From Emydura subglobosa (taxonomy: Eukaryota; Chordata; Testudines; Chelidae), in NCBI GenBank assembly GCA_007922225.1, contig ML679959.1:28562540-28626539 (forward strand): DNA of 64,000 nucleotides, read 5' to 3'. The number at the start of each line of letters is the position of its first letter. Position 1 is the stretch's first letter. This document shows positions 1-12,534 of this stretch, piece after piece. The notes beneath the pieces are model-generated. The model ran no database searches and had not been told where the DNA came from. It saw nothing but the letters and a program-made list of their open reading frames with translations. Both the position numbers and the translations under genes were made by a program.

Positions 1-1200
1 GGCAGCAGCAGAAGGCATCCGGGCTGCCAGGCCACAAACGAATGGGAGACGTGTCCTCCCTTCTCATCGCTAGGCCTCAGCCCTGAGCCAACCTCCTCCG
101 CCCAGCACCTCCCTGAAGGGAATTTGACCACGGCCCTTCTGGGCCACGCTAGTCCCTGGCAGAACCATGAAACCCGTCATAAAAAGTTGACATTTTTGCA
201 AACCAAAATTTTTGCAGTTTGGGTCGCTCAATACGTTTTGTTTCAATTTTAACCATTTTTTTTTAAAATGAACTAGGTTTTTGTGGTTTTTTTTTGTTTT
301 TTTTGTTTTTTTTTTCTTAACTGTACTTAGCTTCAATTCCAAAACAAAAAGTAATTTCAAACCACGAAACCGGAATTTTTCATTTTGAAAGTGTCAAAAC
401 AAAACGTTTAGACCATTTCAAATATTTTTGCCCCCCCCCCCAAAATCGGCTGAAACCAGCCTTTTCCCGCGTAGTTTCAGTTTAAATGCAGCCGCGTTTT
501 CCAACTGGCTCTGGAGCTAAGACCTAAATAGTGATTTCCCTGTGGATCAAGAGGTCAGGTCCTGTGTTTTTGAGACAGGATAATGAGTTCTATCCCTGCA
601 ACCATTCCAAACAGACACGGGCTCAGCACGGCGATAGCTAGGAAGACGGGGACCACAGTTTGTTCTCGCAGAACAGTTTATGAACGCAGTGCACCACTGC
701 CCTGCACCTGCTTTTAGTATTTACTGTGGGCATAACATAGTCCCATTCTGAGCCGGCAGGATGTTTTTCACCCAGTCTGCACAGGTGTGCATGACCAGCT
801 ACGGTGAGAAGCAACACTGAACTAGGCTCTGTATCTTCCGAGTACTTAAAGGTTAACGTCCATGGGCTTCTTTGGGATTTGCAGGGCAGGAATGGATTAC
901 TCCTCCCAGCAGTCAGGGAGACAAGAGGAAACACAATCCCATTGCCATGGCAACGGACAGCTGTCTTTTTTAAAACACAAGGGGAAAGGAATTTGTTCTT
1001 TTCTCCCCCTTTCTATCCAAAAATGTGAACAATTCATAATGGCAACCAAGGCCTATGTGCTACGTATATCTTAGCCAAGAATGGCTACTAGCCCAATGGC
1101 TAGAAATGGAGCTGTGCCGGTTTATTTGCTCCATTACAGCAGCTCTGGATCTAGCCCTGTAACTCTGGATATAGTAAAGCCGCATTTTTCTTTTGGAACT
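1..1200 (-). other. Intronic DNA, no gene; T/A-rich tracts
   Basis: AT-rich tracts at 180-500 with T8-T11 runs and a C12 run near 430. TTTTGCAAACCAAAATTTTT resembles the body of the SINE candidates at 6.3 and 54.2 kb. No coding signal. Confidence 0.5.
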
Positions 1201-1213
1201 GCTTCTAAGTTCA

Positions 1214-1285
1214 GGGTGAAATCCTGGCCCCGCTGAAATCTGTGGCAAAACTCCTGTTGACTTGAGAAGGGCCAGGATTTCACCC
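1214..1285. mobile_element. Palindromic MITE with a perfect 17-bp terminal inverted repeat
   Basis: The left end GGGTGAAATCCTGGCCC and the right end GGGCCAGGATTTCACCC are exact reverse complements around a 38-base core. A partial relative lies near 21,851-21,925. Confidence 0.75.
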
Positions 1286-1289
1286 ATGG

Positions 1290-3920
1290 AGTTTAATTTT
1301 ATATCCAGTTCTCCATTTTCCAGCCCCTCCCTTCGCTCCTTGAATGAAAGTAGAGAGAAGGGGTCCCTACTCTGCTGTCTGGGGCAGATTTAGCAGAGCA
1401 GCTCCAGGGAGCAGAGAGGCAGGATTCGAGTTGTTAGCGAAGTGGTTTTCCACTCCCAGCCTCTTCCCCCCTAGGGAGACGGAGTGGCAGCAGCAGATGC
1501 AGGGGCGGGAACTGATGGAGCCATCCTGGACCTGCTGAGTGTGCAGAGAGGAGAATGGCACGGAGGGTTGCGGGCTGAGCACACGCTCCTGAAAAGTCAC
1601 ACCAAGAGTTGTAGGAGTGGAAGAGACTTTATCAGTCAAGACAGGGTCTCCACTAGGACCCAGCTCTTTTCCTCACTTGCAGTGATGGCCCCTGTGATCC
1701 CCACACCTTAAGGACTGTCTGAAGTCCTCCAGCTGGTGATGAAGTGCTAGAAACAGCCTCCCCATCCACTGCAATTATTCAGAGGAGGCGCAAAAGTTGT
1801 CTGTTCGGCCAATGGTCTGTTAATATCATTGCCTGATCATTCAGCCTGATCCTGCTCTCACAACATGGGCCAAGAAAGAATCTTAACATTCTACAAATAA
1901 AAGTAAATGAAACCAAGGAAATCAGGCTGAACGGGGCTTTGGCGCAGTGCCCGCCCTGTGTTTCATCTGCCGGGGTCTCTGAAAGCTCTGATCCTACAGC
2001 GCTGGGTCTAAAGCGAACGCAGGGGGGGAAGAGGTCAGACGGCAACGTGCCATGAAGATGGCTTCCTTCACAGCAGCCTCTGGAGCGGACACAAATATTT
2101 GACTTTTCTCATCCCTTCTAAGATTTAATGCACGCACCATTAAACCTCTGGATTTGTTATTGGAAGCCGCAGTTTGCATGCTCATCAACTTAATCTCAAT
2201 GTTATTTTTCCAAGGGTCTGCACGTTTGCTCTCCCTGGTCGCAATGCTGCAATGCTCCCCTGACTCAGAACTTGAGGATGTGATCCCCAGTGCTCTGATT
2301 TCACACAACTGTCAGGTAGAAGGTACCCAGTCAGAACTGGTTCCAGGGGCTCCCAGAGGGCATGGTCGGTTTGGTTTTTTTTTTTTTTTGGCTTGGCCAC
2401 TGGTGGTGGGCGGGGAAAACGTTTTCCACCCTGGCCAGTGACAAAACAGCTCGGGCTGCCCCTGTATCCAGTTACAATGCATGTGTAAAAGCAACAAGCT
2501 AGTTTATCAAATGCAGACATAGTTAACACCCAGATACACAGTGCCAGATCCAGCAGGATATAATACCGTCTCATGGAAGTAGCTTCACTGTACGTTTGTA
2601 ATGTACCAGGTGTATCCATACCTCCCCAAGCATACCCCACCCGCACTCCTAAAAAGCCCACCCACCTCCAAGCCTTCGTCTGCAAAGGGTCATCAATACA
2701 CTTAGGGAAAAATCAAACCAGTCCCATTCCCCCACCACAGGAGCTGAGCTCTGTCCCCTAAGGAATCTCCAGTGTAATCCATCCACAGCGTCACTTGGCA
2801 CGTTACAACCTCACCTCTCTACCCAGGGAGGCTCAGTTGCCGTACATAGCGGTCTGAGCAGAGGTGAACCCATCCTGTGAGCTCAGTCGCTCCGTGGCAT
2901 CGGTGGCTGCCGGTTTGCTATATTGACGAAGTCCATTACTCCGGCATGAGGGACTACGGAAGAGCCCCTGCTGAGTGATCACGGGGCTGTAGTGAATGAT
3001 CATTTATCATGATAAACATGCTGCCAGCACTGTCTGTAAAGCACACCCACAGGATATCGTATACACGCATCAGCACTCTCTGTGCAATCCCCACCAGATC
3101 TACTCAGAATCCACAGTTTAAATCCTGGCTTACAATCTGGTTTCCTTTTTCAACCCACAGCACCTGACACGGTCTCCGTATACACATGACTTCCATGGGA
3201 TTTTGCTTTTACAAGGATCATTTCATCTGGGGGCACAGGCAGAGGGGGTTTGCTGAAACTAACAGCAGCGAGTCCAACTGCCTCACAGAGGGGGATGAGC
3301 TATAAAACAGCCTGGTCCCTGGCCTGAGCAGAGCAATCTTGCTCCAGGGAGGAGGGGGGAAGGCATTCGTTAATCTATTCATTAATTTAAATCAAAGGAG
3401 GCTCCCCCACTCCCCTTTTTAACGTACTGAACCCGTCAAAAGGCAGAGGGCACAAGACACACTCCACAATGGATTTGTTTGGTTTGAAACGGCTTTTGCT
3501 GCTGAAACTGACCCAGCGCTGCCTTCCAAAAGCAGGCGATGGGATTACAGGCCTCAAGCATGACTCACACTCCCTTGCCACTGCCAAAGAAGTAGTTCTG
3601 GAGTGAGGAAGTCACAGGAAGACTTAAATTAGAAAGTGGGAAAAAAAACGAAACCTCCCCAGACTGACCTTGTAGGTTCTGCTCTCAACCAGATAATAAG
3701 AGGGTTTGGGAGGAATACAACATATACTGTTAAAGGGAGAATTGTGTCTATGGTTTGACATCTGTGATTACACAATTAACGTACACACAGGATGAATCCC
3801 TACATCTTACACACACACACACTTGCCTGGAATAAGTTTTTCTTTGATGGGCGAGTAAAATTTCAATGTCACCAACCTTGCCTAGCCAGCTCTCATGTTA
3901 CTTTGCCTGGGTGTGCGCTC
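1290..3920 (-). other. Intronic DNA, no gene seen
   Basis: Mixed-composition sequence with only short open frames and no recognised repeat. Confidence 0.5.
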
Positions 3921-4166
3921 AGACCTGTCTACACTACAGGCACTACAGAGTTACGGAGCTGTAGCACCCTGGAGTGTAGACAGCCTAGGATAATAGCAGG
4001 GGGTTCTCCACGGCTGTCGGAATACCACCTCCCTCAGTGACATTAGTGAGGGCAATGTGAGCATCCCTCCGTTGACCGAGCGTAGCTGTAGCTACTTGGG
4101 GGTTAGTTGGCGCACCTCTGAATGCTGTAGCTATGCCAACCTACATGCGTAAAGTACACCGGGTCT
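3921..4166. mobile_element. MITE-like element with AGACC...CTACAC ends
   Basis: Left end AGACCTGTCTACACTACAG; right end AAAGTACACCGGGTCT, inverted with mismatches. Internal GGAGTGTAGACAGCC suggests a complex inner structure. Fragments with GGGGACATCTACAC (4,536) and GGGGTACGTCTACAC (22,597) look like diverged ends of the same superfamily. Confidence 0.55.
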
Positions 4167-4169
4167 TAC

Positions 4170-6285
4170 ATATTGCAGACACACAGGCCATGATCTGACA
4201 TGGGATTATGTGTTTTGTGCTTTCACTCCACTCTCTATAGGCCCCACCACAATGCAAATAACAAACAACAACAGCGGCTTGCTGACAGTCTGCAGGAAGC
4301 CAGCTGATTGCACGGTGCTGGCTCCACTTGCTGCGTAGTATTAGAAGAAACTACAAGTGCACTGTACTCACGTCGGGTAAGCAACAGCGGCACGGGCCAC
4401 AGAAACGTTATGTGGTCATGAACAGGAGGGGCCCAGGGGACGGTGAGGTGGAGGGAAGGGGTCATCAGACATCCTCTCTATGAAGATATGGTCCCTGCTC
4501 TGAATGGGTTTGAGAATCTGTGCACTAGTCACTTAAGGGGACATCTACACAGCGAGCCCATGGCAGCAATTGTCAGAGCTCGGGTCAACTGACTTGGGCT
4601 TAAACCATGGCTCTAAAAGTAGCTTACACCTACCATAGTCAATGGCAAATCTCTCATGGACTTCAATGGGGCTACACTTTGTCCATCCATGCAGGGCCTT
4701 CTGCTTCTCCATACAGAAAACCAGATGTTCAAGAGGCGGCTATCCATTCAAATCCCTTTCCAAGAGCTCCGTCAAGAGACTCCCTCTCCCTAGGCTGGTG
4801 GGGGTACAAAGACATTTCTGTGCTCACTGAGTTTGGTGAATGGCTCTGGTAACGTCCTGCCAACGCATTTCATTTTCATGGTCTCACTGGGGAAAGCTGA
4901 GAATTTTTATTTCAGTTAAACGGGGGGGAAACATCGTATGGTTTGAAAGGAGGGATCATAAATTAGGCAGATTATAAACTCAGCAGTTTATTAAACCCTG
5001 CTTATTTCACTGGTTGCATGGCCCTGTGACTTTCCTGCAATAGATGAGACATAGGTACAGCTGCAGAGTCAACATGATAAGGCATAGAATCGAATCGCTC
5101 TGTCCAAATTCACATCTCTTCTCTCTTTATCCTTCCCGTCCCTGCCTTCTTCAGTGCAAAGCTCTTCCTTCTAGTAGACGGCAATAGAAAGGGACAACCT
5201 GCTTTGGCGTCGATGAGCGCCACTGCAAAACTGGTCAGAAGTAAATCAAGTTGCATGCTACCCAGAATACACACTACCCCAACCAACCCAACTAGATGCT
5301 CTGGGCAGAGGTTCTCGGACTGGGAAATCAATGGAACTAGCTCTACGCTAAATTCAGCAGGCACGTAAGTGTTTGCAGGATCGGGGCCTTAGACTGGGAG
5401 CTGCTTAGGGTAGGGTCTATGTTATTTGTCTCTTAAGTGAAGCACTGAACGTGATTCTGGGCACAAAACTGAACGACAGCTGCGAGGGGACAGAGGCCAA
5501 CTCTAAGGAACTAGAGCCTGTCTTGATATTATTTCTCAGCCCCCCATCGGTATGCATTTGGCTGACAGCATGGGATGTGATGCACTCCAGATCAGTGTCC
5601 AGTAGGAAGCTGAGATATCAGCGTCCAGTCAGACCGTTAACGCTGAGAGAAGATCTAAAGCTGGGGCCAACACCCTAGCCCGAATTCAAACTGCTGTGAG
5701 AAAACCAGAGGCACCACCGTGAGCATTAAGGGTGTCACATTAGCCTCGTTACTGACATTTCCTGCTCCATGTTTGTTTAAGGCAGCCCGCATTGTTCCGG
5801 GCTCTCTGGTCACTGTGTATTTAGGCTGCTTTTGTTATTTTTTTAATCTTGATTAAAAATGCATAATACAGTCTTAAGGAGTTTGTCGAATGGGGATCAA
5901 GTTTACCCAGCGAGTCTTTTCTCTGCAGCCAATCCAGTCTTGTGGGTAAACATTGTGTTTTCTGTGCTTAGCTAATCTGAAAAAGAAAATGCATGTGATG
6001 CATCTGATAGCTCAGAAGTAGCCAGCCCAGATATACACCCAGGTGCTATGATCACAAGGCCTGTGCCTTACAAAGCTGCATTGCTGTATTGATTATAATG
6101 CTCCGGAGCCATTCCTATGGCACAGTCACAGTCAGTGGCAACTTGAAATTCCATTAATATATATTTTTTAAATGGACCCTCGCCTACTTTGGACTCAACA
6201 TCTGCCTCAAGGCCCACTGTGCCCATTTTTGTGATCGTGCCTAGAACTGGTCTGGGGGGGGGGGAAGGGGGAACATTCTTCACCA
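4170..6285 (-). other. Intronic DNA with MITE fragments only
   Basis: A GGGGACATCTACACAGCGAG fragment at 4,536 and a GTAAGTGTTTGCAGGATCGG piece at 5,364-5,383 look like single MITE ends. The latter is the inverse of sequence near 38,384-38,412. Nothing else recognised. Confidence 0.45.
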
Positions 6286-6289
6286 AAAA

Positions 6290-6572
6290 ATTAGATTAAA
6301 TATGACCATTTTTCTTGCCTTGTCAACGTTTTTCTTTGAAAATTCAAACCATTTAGATGAAAATGGAAATTTCGGGATGCAAATTTCTGTTTTGTCCAAA
6401 AGCCATTTGCCTTTGGAGAAAAAAGTTTGGAACAAATTTTTTCAACCAGCTCCAGTTTTACATTTTCTCTCACCTGTTGCTGTGTGTGAAAGACCCAAGA
6501 AATCCAGTCCCCCTATGGCAGTGGGTTTCAACCCACGAATCCACACACAACCACTGAGCTACGCTCTCACCT
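6290..6572 (-). mobile_element. tRNA-derived SINE candidate
   Basis: Minus strand begins with a tRNA-like head with A box (GTAGCTCAGTGG) and B box (GGGTTGAAACCC), then GACTGGATTTCTTGGGTCTT and an AT-rich body with AAAATTT motifs to about 6,290. The spacing suits RNA polymerase III, but there is no intact tRNA fold. A similar A/T-rich body near 54,180-54,320 follows a comparable head. Confidence 0.6.
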
Positions 6573-6897
6573 GAAACGGACGATCTCTCTAATCTGCAGA
6601 TTTTAGGTAAAATTTTCAAAAATGCCTAAATGCCTTAGGCACCGAAGTCCCATTCACTTCCAATAGACACTCCTGAAAATTTACCTCTTGTCCATATTTA
6701 TCTTGCAAAATATAGCAACACATTGACACACCAAGAAAGAGCCTTTTACGGATTATAATCTCTTACTGCATTTCAGTTTCTAACATCACTGCCGCTTAAA
6801 AACCAACCAACTGATGGGAAATCAGCAAGCTTTCTGTTCTTGTTTGCAATACTTACTACTTACAGAGTACTTCTGATCTTCAAAGCACTTTTCAAAG

Positions 6898-7041
6898 GTC
6901 TAGTTCACATTAGAAACGTTTTACCAATGTAGCTATACCAGCAAAAAAGTGCTTCTGGCCATACAATTTAATCCAGTTAGGTGAGTGAAATCAATTGTAC
7001 TGGCAAAAGCACTTTTTGCTGATATAACTAAGCCTACACTA
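6898..7041. mobile_element. MITE-like palindromic element
   Basis: GTCTAGTTCACATTAG at the left and CTAAGCCTACACTAGC at the right form diverged inverted ends. Inside, ACCAGCAAAAAAGTGCTTCT and GGCAAAAGCACTTTTTGCTG pair as inner inverted arms. Confidence 0.55.
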
Positions 7042-7164
7042 GCGTTATTGCTAGGATAACTATGTCATTCAGACAAACAAAAATCCCGATACCCGAACCT
7101 GACAGCTAAACTGGCGAAACATTCCAGGGCAGATCTGCTCTAACTAATCATCACAGCAAATTTA

Positions 7165-7320
7165 TGACAGTGGTATTTGCCCTTATGCCCACATTGCACA
7201 TGGGAAACTGAGGCACAAAGAGCTCAAGTGACTTGTCCAAGGTCACTAAGGGAATAAGTGTCAGAGTCAGGAATAGTTAACTCAGGCAGTCCTGGACCCT
7301 GCTCCTATGCTCAGACCCAT
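7165..7320 (-). mobile_element. MIR/CORE-type SINE fragment
   Basis: Plus strand shows GGGAAACTGAGGCACAAAG followed by TGACTTGTCCAAGGTCACT, the inverse of the MIR core. The tRNA-related head at the right end is decayed. Confidence 0.8.
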
Positions 7321-8499
7321 AGACCATGACTCTGCCTATAGAAAAAATCATTTAAAGTTACCCCACTTTCTGCTGGAGACCTTCTCTGCCATCTGTGAGC
7401 CCACAGGGAGTTTTTACCCCCACGTTCAATAACCCAGGAAGGTGTTGGTTCATTATGGGAAGAGACACACACCTTTCCCCCAGCTTTCTGTGCTAGTGAG
7501 CGCGGGGCAGACCAAGAAGTGGAGGAAGGAAGATAAAAGTGGTCCAGCCCTCGGGAAATCCCCCCTTGTGGTAGGGGGCCAATGGCTGGCTCACCCACAC
7601 ACGGGCTAACAACTCATCCAAAGGCTGCGGGAAGGGCTGGTTTGGTCAGTCCCACTGGCACTAACAGCACAGCTAATGGAGTCCAGTGCAGAAGGAGAGA
7701 GGGGCTAAAACAAAGGAAAGGGAAACAAAAAGAAGTGGAAGAATATGATGCCTTCAGCAACAGTGACCCTCACCTGCCTTTGACGCTCAACCTTTCCACG
7801 GGACACTGGGAGCCAGGAGGTTCAGATGAGCCCAGCACTGCCCCCAGGGAATTCTCTGATTGCCCCCCTGTCAAACCCTCTCTCCTCGTGCACCAATGGA
7901 GAACTACAGCGGGCCACATCCAAGCTCTGTCAGGTTTGAGCAGGCTGAGTCTTTCCGACCCCCGTGAGCTGCTGGAGGACAGCAATCAAGGAGGCCTGAT
8001 TACTCGCCCTCTGACGCCCTCCTCACCTGGGGGCCAATCTGCAACTCCGTGCACAATCTAAGCGTGCTGGGGCTGTGCACTGGGGGTGTGGGGAGGAGGG
8101 AAAGACAGCATTGTCCTCCCAAGCTTCTCCACCACTTCCACCGGCTGCCCGGCTCTCACAGGCCGCCCACACCGTGCCCCATCCTCGGGCATGCACTGCT
8201 GAGCGGGGAGCCATGGCCATGCTGAGCACGGAGCGTGTGCAAATGCAAAGCGGGCACTTTCCAACCTGATGAGACCAACCCAAGGTCAGGCAGCTTGGCA
8301 AGAGTCAGGCCAGGGAAAGACTGCAGATATCTAGGGCTTGATTCTCCAACGCCCTTCATCTTGTGTAGTCGTTTAGAGCAATGGACGGAAGAAAGAAAGA
8401 AAGAAATGTACATACACATTCAGATACATCATGCTCACACATATGTATATGTACACTTACATACGCAATATACAAACATTATATAGACACAAACCCTTT

Positions 8500-8521
8500 T
8501 TATATATATATATATATATAT
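8500..8521. repeat. (TA)n microsatellite
   Basis: Eleven uninterrupted TA units. A tract of AAGA units (8,388-8,407) and CA/TA-rich imperfect repeats (8,410-8,480) precede it. Confidence 0.95.
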
Positions 8522-9106
8522 GAAGTCTCCATTTCAGGCCAAAGTCAATTTGAGAGAGTCCCTTTAAAACTAAGAGGAATGTATCTCAAATCCAGGTTTC
8601 CAAGAGCCAGCCAGATTTGTAGAGTGTTTTTCCTCTCTCTCATTTTGCTGAATCCCCCATGAGAGGCAGAGTTTATAAAATATCTGGAACTTCCATTTCA
8701 AGAACAAAGCGAATGAAAGCAGCAGCTGGACACAGTTTCTATGTTCAACCCAATATCTTGCTTTTTAGCTCCAGAGGTGGAAATGGTATTTTAAACCACT
8801 AACTATTATGGCTCAGGAACGATCTGGGGCCCTGAAAATTGTGCAAAATCTCGCTTTGAAAAGGCTCATTTCAAACTTCTGCCTCCGTTTCAGTTTGTGG
8901 CTGTTGGCAAAAGGCACCCTGGGCAGCAGGAAACCAGTAAATTCTTAAGCCACTACACAGACACGAGGAAGGGGGGCAGCAGCAGAGAGGTAAAGGGAGG
9001 TAAAGGGGACATTTTTTACAAAGAATTCCACATCATTTTAAAATTAGCTTCAATCATGGTTTTAAAACAACACCCTGGACCTTGAAGCTAAGTGAGTGAG
9101 ATCCTT

Positions 9107-9241
9107 GTTGCACCGTGCAGATCCCGACTTCTTATTGCAGGATTGCACAAGAACACTAGGTTGTGAACACTGGCTTCTTACTGTCGGGTTGCTGTGTGCA
9201 CTGAGCTGTACACAATGGTTTGTTATTGTAGGGTTGCGGAC
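9107..9241. repeat. Degenerate ~45-bp tandem repeat, three units
   Basis: Three successive units share CTT[AG]TTGCAGG/CTTACTGTCGGGTTG/GTTATTGTAGGGTTG cores, each flanked by a TGCAC or TACAC motif. Units start near 9,107, 9,160 and 9,206. Diverged and not coding. Confidence 0.5.
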
Positions 9242-10119
9242 AGATTTTCTTTTCATAGAGCCCTGAGGTTTTCATTTTTATTTTTAAAAGCCTCCTACAT
9301 ATGTAAAGTTTTAGGTGGATTTTGCAAACAAAGAAGAACAAAAAAACTAAGGAAGAGAAGTTTTTAACCCCTTTTCTGTCCCCCAGTCAGGCTTGGCACT
9401 GTCTCCTTGAAGGAAAATATTCTTGAGCAGTGGGCAAAGAAAGATTGGAGACCTGAGCCCAGCTGTTTGTGAAACAATGGTGAGAGCTGAGACTGCAGAC
9501 TTTAGACCCCACCTTTTCTCCAAGCCGAACTGTGCAATTAAAGCACATTACCAGCCTGGGCTGAAGATATTCCAGTCACATGGACTCAGAGAAGGCACCC
9601 AGGGCAAAGGAAAGGGGAGAAGCAAAGCCACAAGTAGAAAGAAAGACCCATTTGAGAGGCCATGTGTTTGTTCCCACCGGAGCAGTTTACTCACCACGAT
9701 ATTCTCGGTCTGGAATAAAAGCCCACCGTCTCCAATTCATCCCCATCCAGAAGGAGGGGGAGCCCCGGAGACCCATGCAGTCTAGACAGGCCTTCAGCCG
9801 CCTAACTGCATGCCAGACTGCACAGAAAGCAGCAGCTACCCCTCCAAGCAGATGGTAGATGATGGATGGACAGGACTATGCTGATGATGGAAAGGACTAC
9901 GTGGCTCTTCTGCATCCCCCTCGCAGAGGCGCAGAAGGGGAAGAAGCCCGGAAAGGCTCCAAGCCCTTACATCACCGGGGCTGGGAACCATCCTTCCAAC
10001 TCAGTGATCGCTGGGGGCAACCTGCGTGGACTTCAATAAAAGTCACCCGGGCGTGTGTCAGGGCTGAACTTGCTCTCTTTCTAGGCAGCTGGTTTAAAAG
10101 CAGTCCAGGTGGGCAGTAA

Positions 10120-10342
10120 AATAAACAAATAAATACCTAGCTCTTTTCATTCCTAGATCTCAGAGTGCTTTACCAAGCACGTCAGTATCGTCACCGTCAT
10201 TACACAGATGGGGAAACTGAGGCACGAAGCGATGACGTGACTAGCCCAAGGCAAACGAGCAGGCCAATGGCAGAGCTGGGAATGAAACCCAGGTCTTCTG
10301 AGTCCCAATCCAGGGCTCTATCCGCTAGGCTATCTGACGTTA
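10120..10342 (-). mobile_element. MIR/CORE-type SINE
   Basis: Minus strand: a tRNA-related head (TAGCCTAGCGGATAGAGC, GACCTGGGTTTCATTCCC), then the core with GTGCCTCAGTTTCCCCATCT, and a 3' end followed by an A/T-rich tail. Almost full length and one of the best MIR-like copies in the window. Confidence 0.85.
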
Positions 10343-11289
10343 AGTCACCACCCTCTGAAGGCTCTTCGGTGGCTGACGTGAACTGAGTTTGGTGTCTCGC
10401 TCCTCTTCTGAGCAGGCTGGTGTCTGCATCACACACAAAAAACCCAACACTGCTGCTGACACTAACTTGTCCCTCGCTTCTCAGTGGAGAGGCCAACGGC
10501 GAAACCGCCACGGAGGCTGACCTGTGTATCCATCCCTGTTTCTGCCCCCAGTCCTCTGGCTAGGGACATGTTGCCTGGGGTCAGTGTGGGGCAAGTTTGC
10601 TCTGCTACTGGCCATGCTGTCCCTCATCTGTGGGTAACTAGAGGATATTGGCAGAGAAGCTGACTGTGACAGAGAAGCCTTGCAAGGAGAAACAGTGAAA
10701 GGCTTAGACTGAGTGATTCTAGGAACATGCAGGAGCCGCTTTCCGGCTGGGAAACCACAGCCATTATAAAAGTGGTTATTAAGTCTGGGCTAAAAGTAGA
10801 CGGGAATTCCGTAACACTGACGCCACAAGTCCGGGAGTCGTGCTGTGAGCCAAGGCCTGGGGAAAGCCTGAAATACACATACATCTATGCCCTGCTCTAC
10901 TAGGAGACACCCCGGACACAGAGCGTTCACACCAACCACCCTGACCCCATCCCCACTCGGAGTGGCAATGAAACAAGGCTTCGGAAAATCCGTCTTCATT
11001 CACGCACGCACAGGGTAACTCGAGACTCTCCGGAGCATGACAGGCAGAGCATCTGATCTGGGGAGGTGGGAAACAGGGGAGGAGGTGATCGCTGGCTTTC
11101 TTTTGGAGGACTCTACAACCACCTTTCAACAGACAAGTCGACAAAAGCCGCATTTTGTGCCGTCCCAGGGCACTCTTGCAGTGTTACCCGCAGGCTGGGA
11201 CACTCGCCCTCACTTTCAATGCGGTCCCAGAGCAAAGCGGCAGGGATCAGGCATAACACGGGCAGTGGTGCACGAAGCTCCCGGACAAT

Positions 11290-11563
11290 GCGGGGTCAGG
11301 AAGGAATTTTTCCCCAGGGCAGATTGGCAGAGGCTCTGGGGGATTTTTGCCTTCCTCTGTAGCATGGCACACAGGTCAGTTGCTGGTGGATTCTCTGTAC
11401 CTTGAAGTCTTTAAACCTTGATTTGAGGACTTCAATAACTCAGTCTTAGAGCAGGGGTCTATTACAGGAGTGGGTGGGTGAGGGTCTGTGGCCTGCGTTG
11501 TGCAGGAGGTCAGACTAGATGATCATAATGGTCCCTTCTGACCGTAAAGTCTATGAGTCTCTG
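11290..11563 (+). mobile_element. CR1 LINE 3' end, second subfamily
   Basis: Contains GGTCAGGAAGGAATTTTT, TTGGCAGAGGCTCTGGGGG, GCAGGAGGTCAGACTAGATG and a decayed terminus (AAGTCTATGAGTC). This 3'UTR type is distinct from the 17.7 kb and 30.8 kb copies. Classification is by recall of amniote CR1 ends. Confidence 0.85.
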
Positions 11564-12504
11564 TGGCTCAACTCTGATGTCGATGTAGACGCTAGCCCAC
11601 GAGACCTCACTGCATACGGGCCACACAGTAGCCAGGAGACGGTAGTAACGTCCAGTCACTACAGAGCTCAGCTCGATTTGAACTGGCGACCCAGAGGCGA
11701 AAAGCGCCACCAATCCCAGGGACAATCCCCTCTCCCCCACCCCACCTGCGAGAGCCGCCTGCCGTGTTAACCGCACAGCGCCCTGACCATGCACACAGCT
11801 CAGATCACTGCAAAAAGGAAACCAGTTCCGGGCAAATCCTGCCAGCCCTTCCCACGGGTCAGAATGGCCTCAAATCCAACACGCCTGGCGTGGCTCTGCC
11901 TCCCCAGGAGATCCTGGCATCCCCAACCCCCCACATGACAGGGGGAACACACCACAGCGACCCCCTACTTTCCAGCACACTCAGGGGCCAGAGTGGAAGT
12001 AGGCGCTCAGCTGGCCTGCTGGGAAAGGGGGCGCAGGGCCATGAAGGGTTCCTAGAGATAGAGAACGGCCCTACAGCCAGAGCGGGTCACCGGCTCATGA
12101 ACTCAGAGAAGGCAAGAAGAGAACTCGCAGGAGGGAACGGCTGCCCTTTTCCTAGTTCCCTGGTCCCACAACAGAGCCATTCCTCTCCCCACTTCTGTGC
12201 ACCTGATGTACATTTCAGATTCCATCATGGGGGGGGGGGCAAATATTAGGGGTCACCTGCGAGTAACCCCACCTGTGACCACCTCTGCATCCATCTGCCC
12301 CTGTGCCTGAGTCTCCAGGGCACCGCTGGCCACACACAGCCTCTGGGAGACGCGCTCCCTTGAAAGCGGCTAAGCAGCCCCCTTTCCGCTGGACAGCTGC
12401 CCGATGGAGGCTCCATCCCCTGGGACGGGGAGGCCAGGAATCTGGTCCAGGATTTGGGTCTAGCTGGCTGCTGGCAGCGCTGCAGCTGGCTATGCAGGGA
12501 GTAG

Positions 12505-12534
12505 TGTGTGTGTCTGTGTGTGTCTGTGTGTGGA
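12505..12534. repeat. TG/TCTG microsatellite
   Basis: TGTGTGTC-type units repeated three times. Confidence 0.9.

Larger units (their letters stand above)
7325..10119 (-). other. Intronic DNA, simple repeats only
   Basis: Apart from the (TA)n and the 9.1 kb tandem repeat, no gene or recognised transposon. A 159-codon open frame at 7,582-8,061 has no family resemblance. Confidence 0.45.

Noticed and set aside
6507..6572. Functional tRNA gene
   Set aside because: A- and B-box-like motifs are present but I cannot form a full cloverleaf, and the sequence runs on into an AT-rich SINE body.
7582..8061. 159-codon open frame
   Set aside because: No recognisable motif or context.
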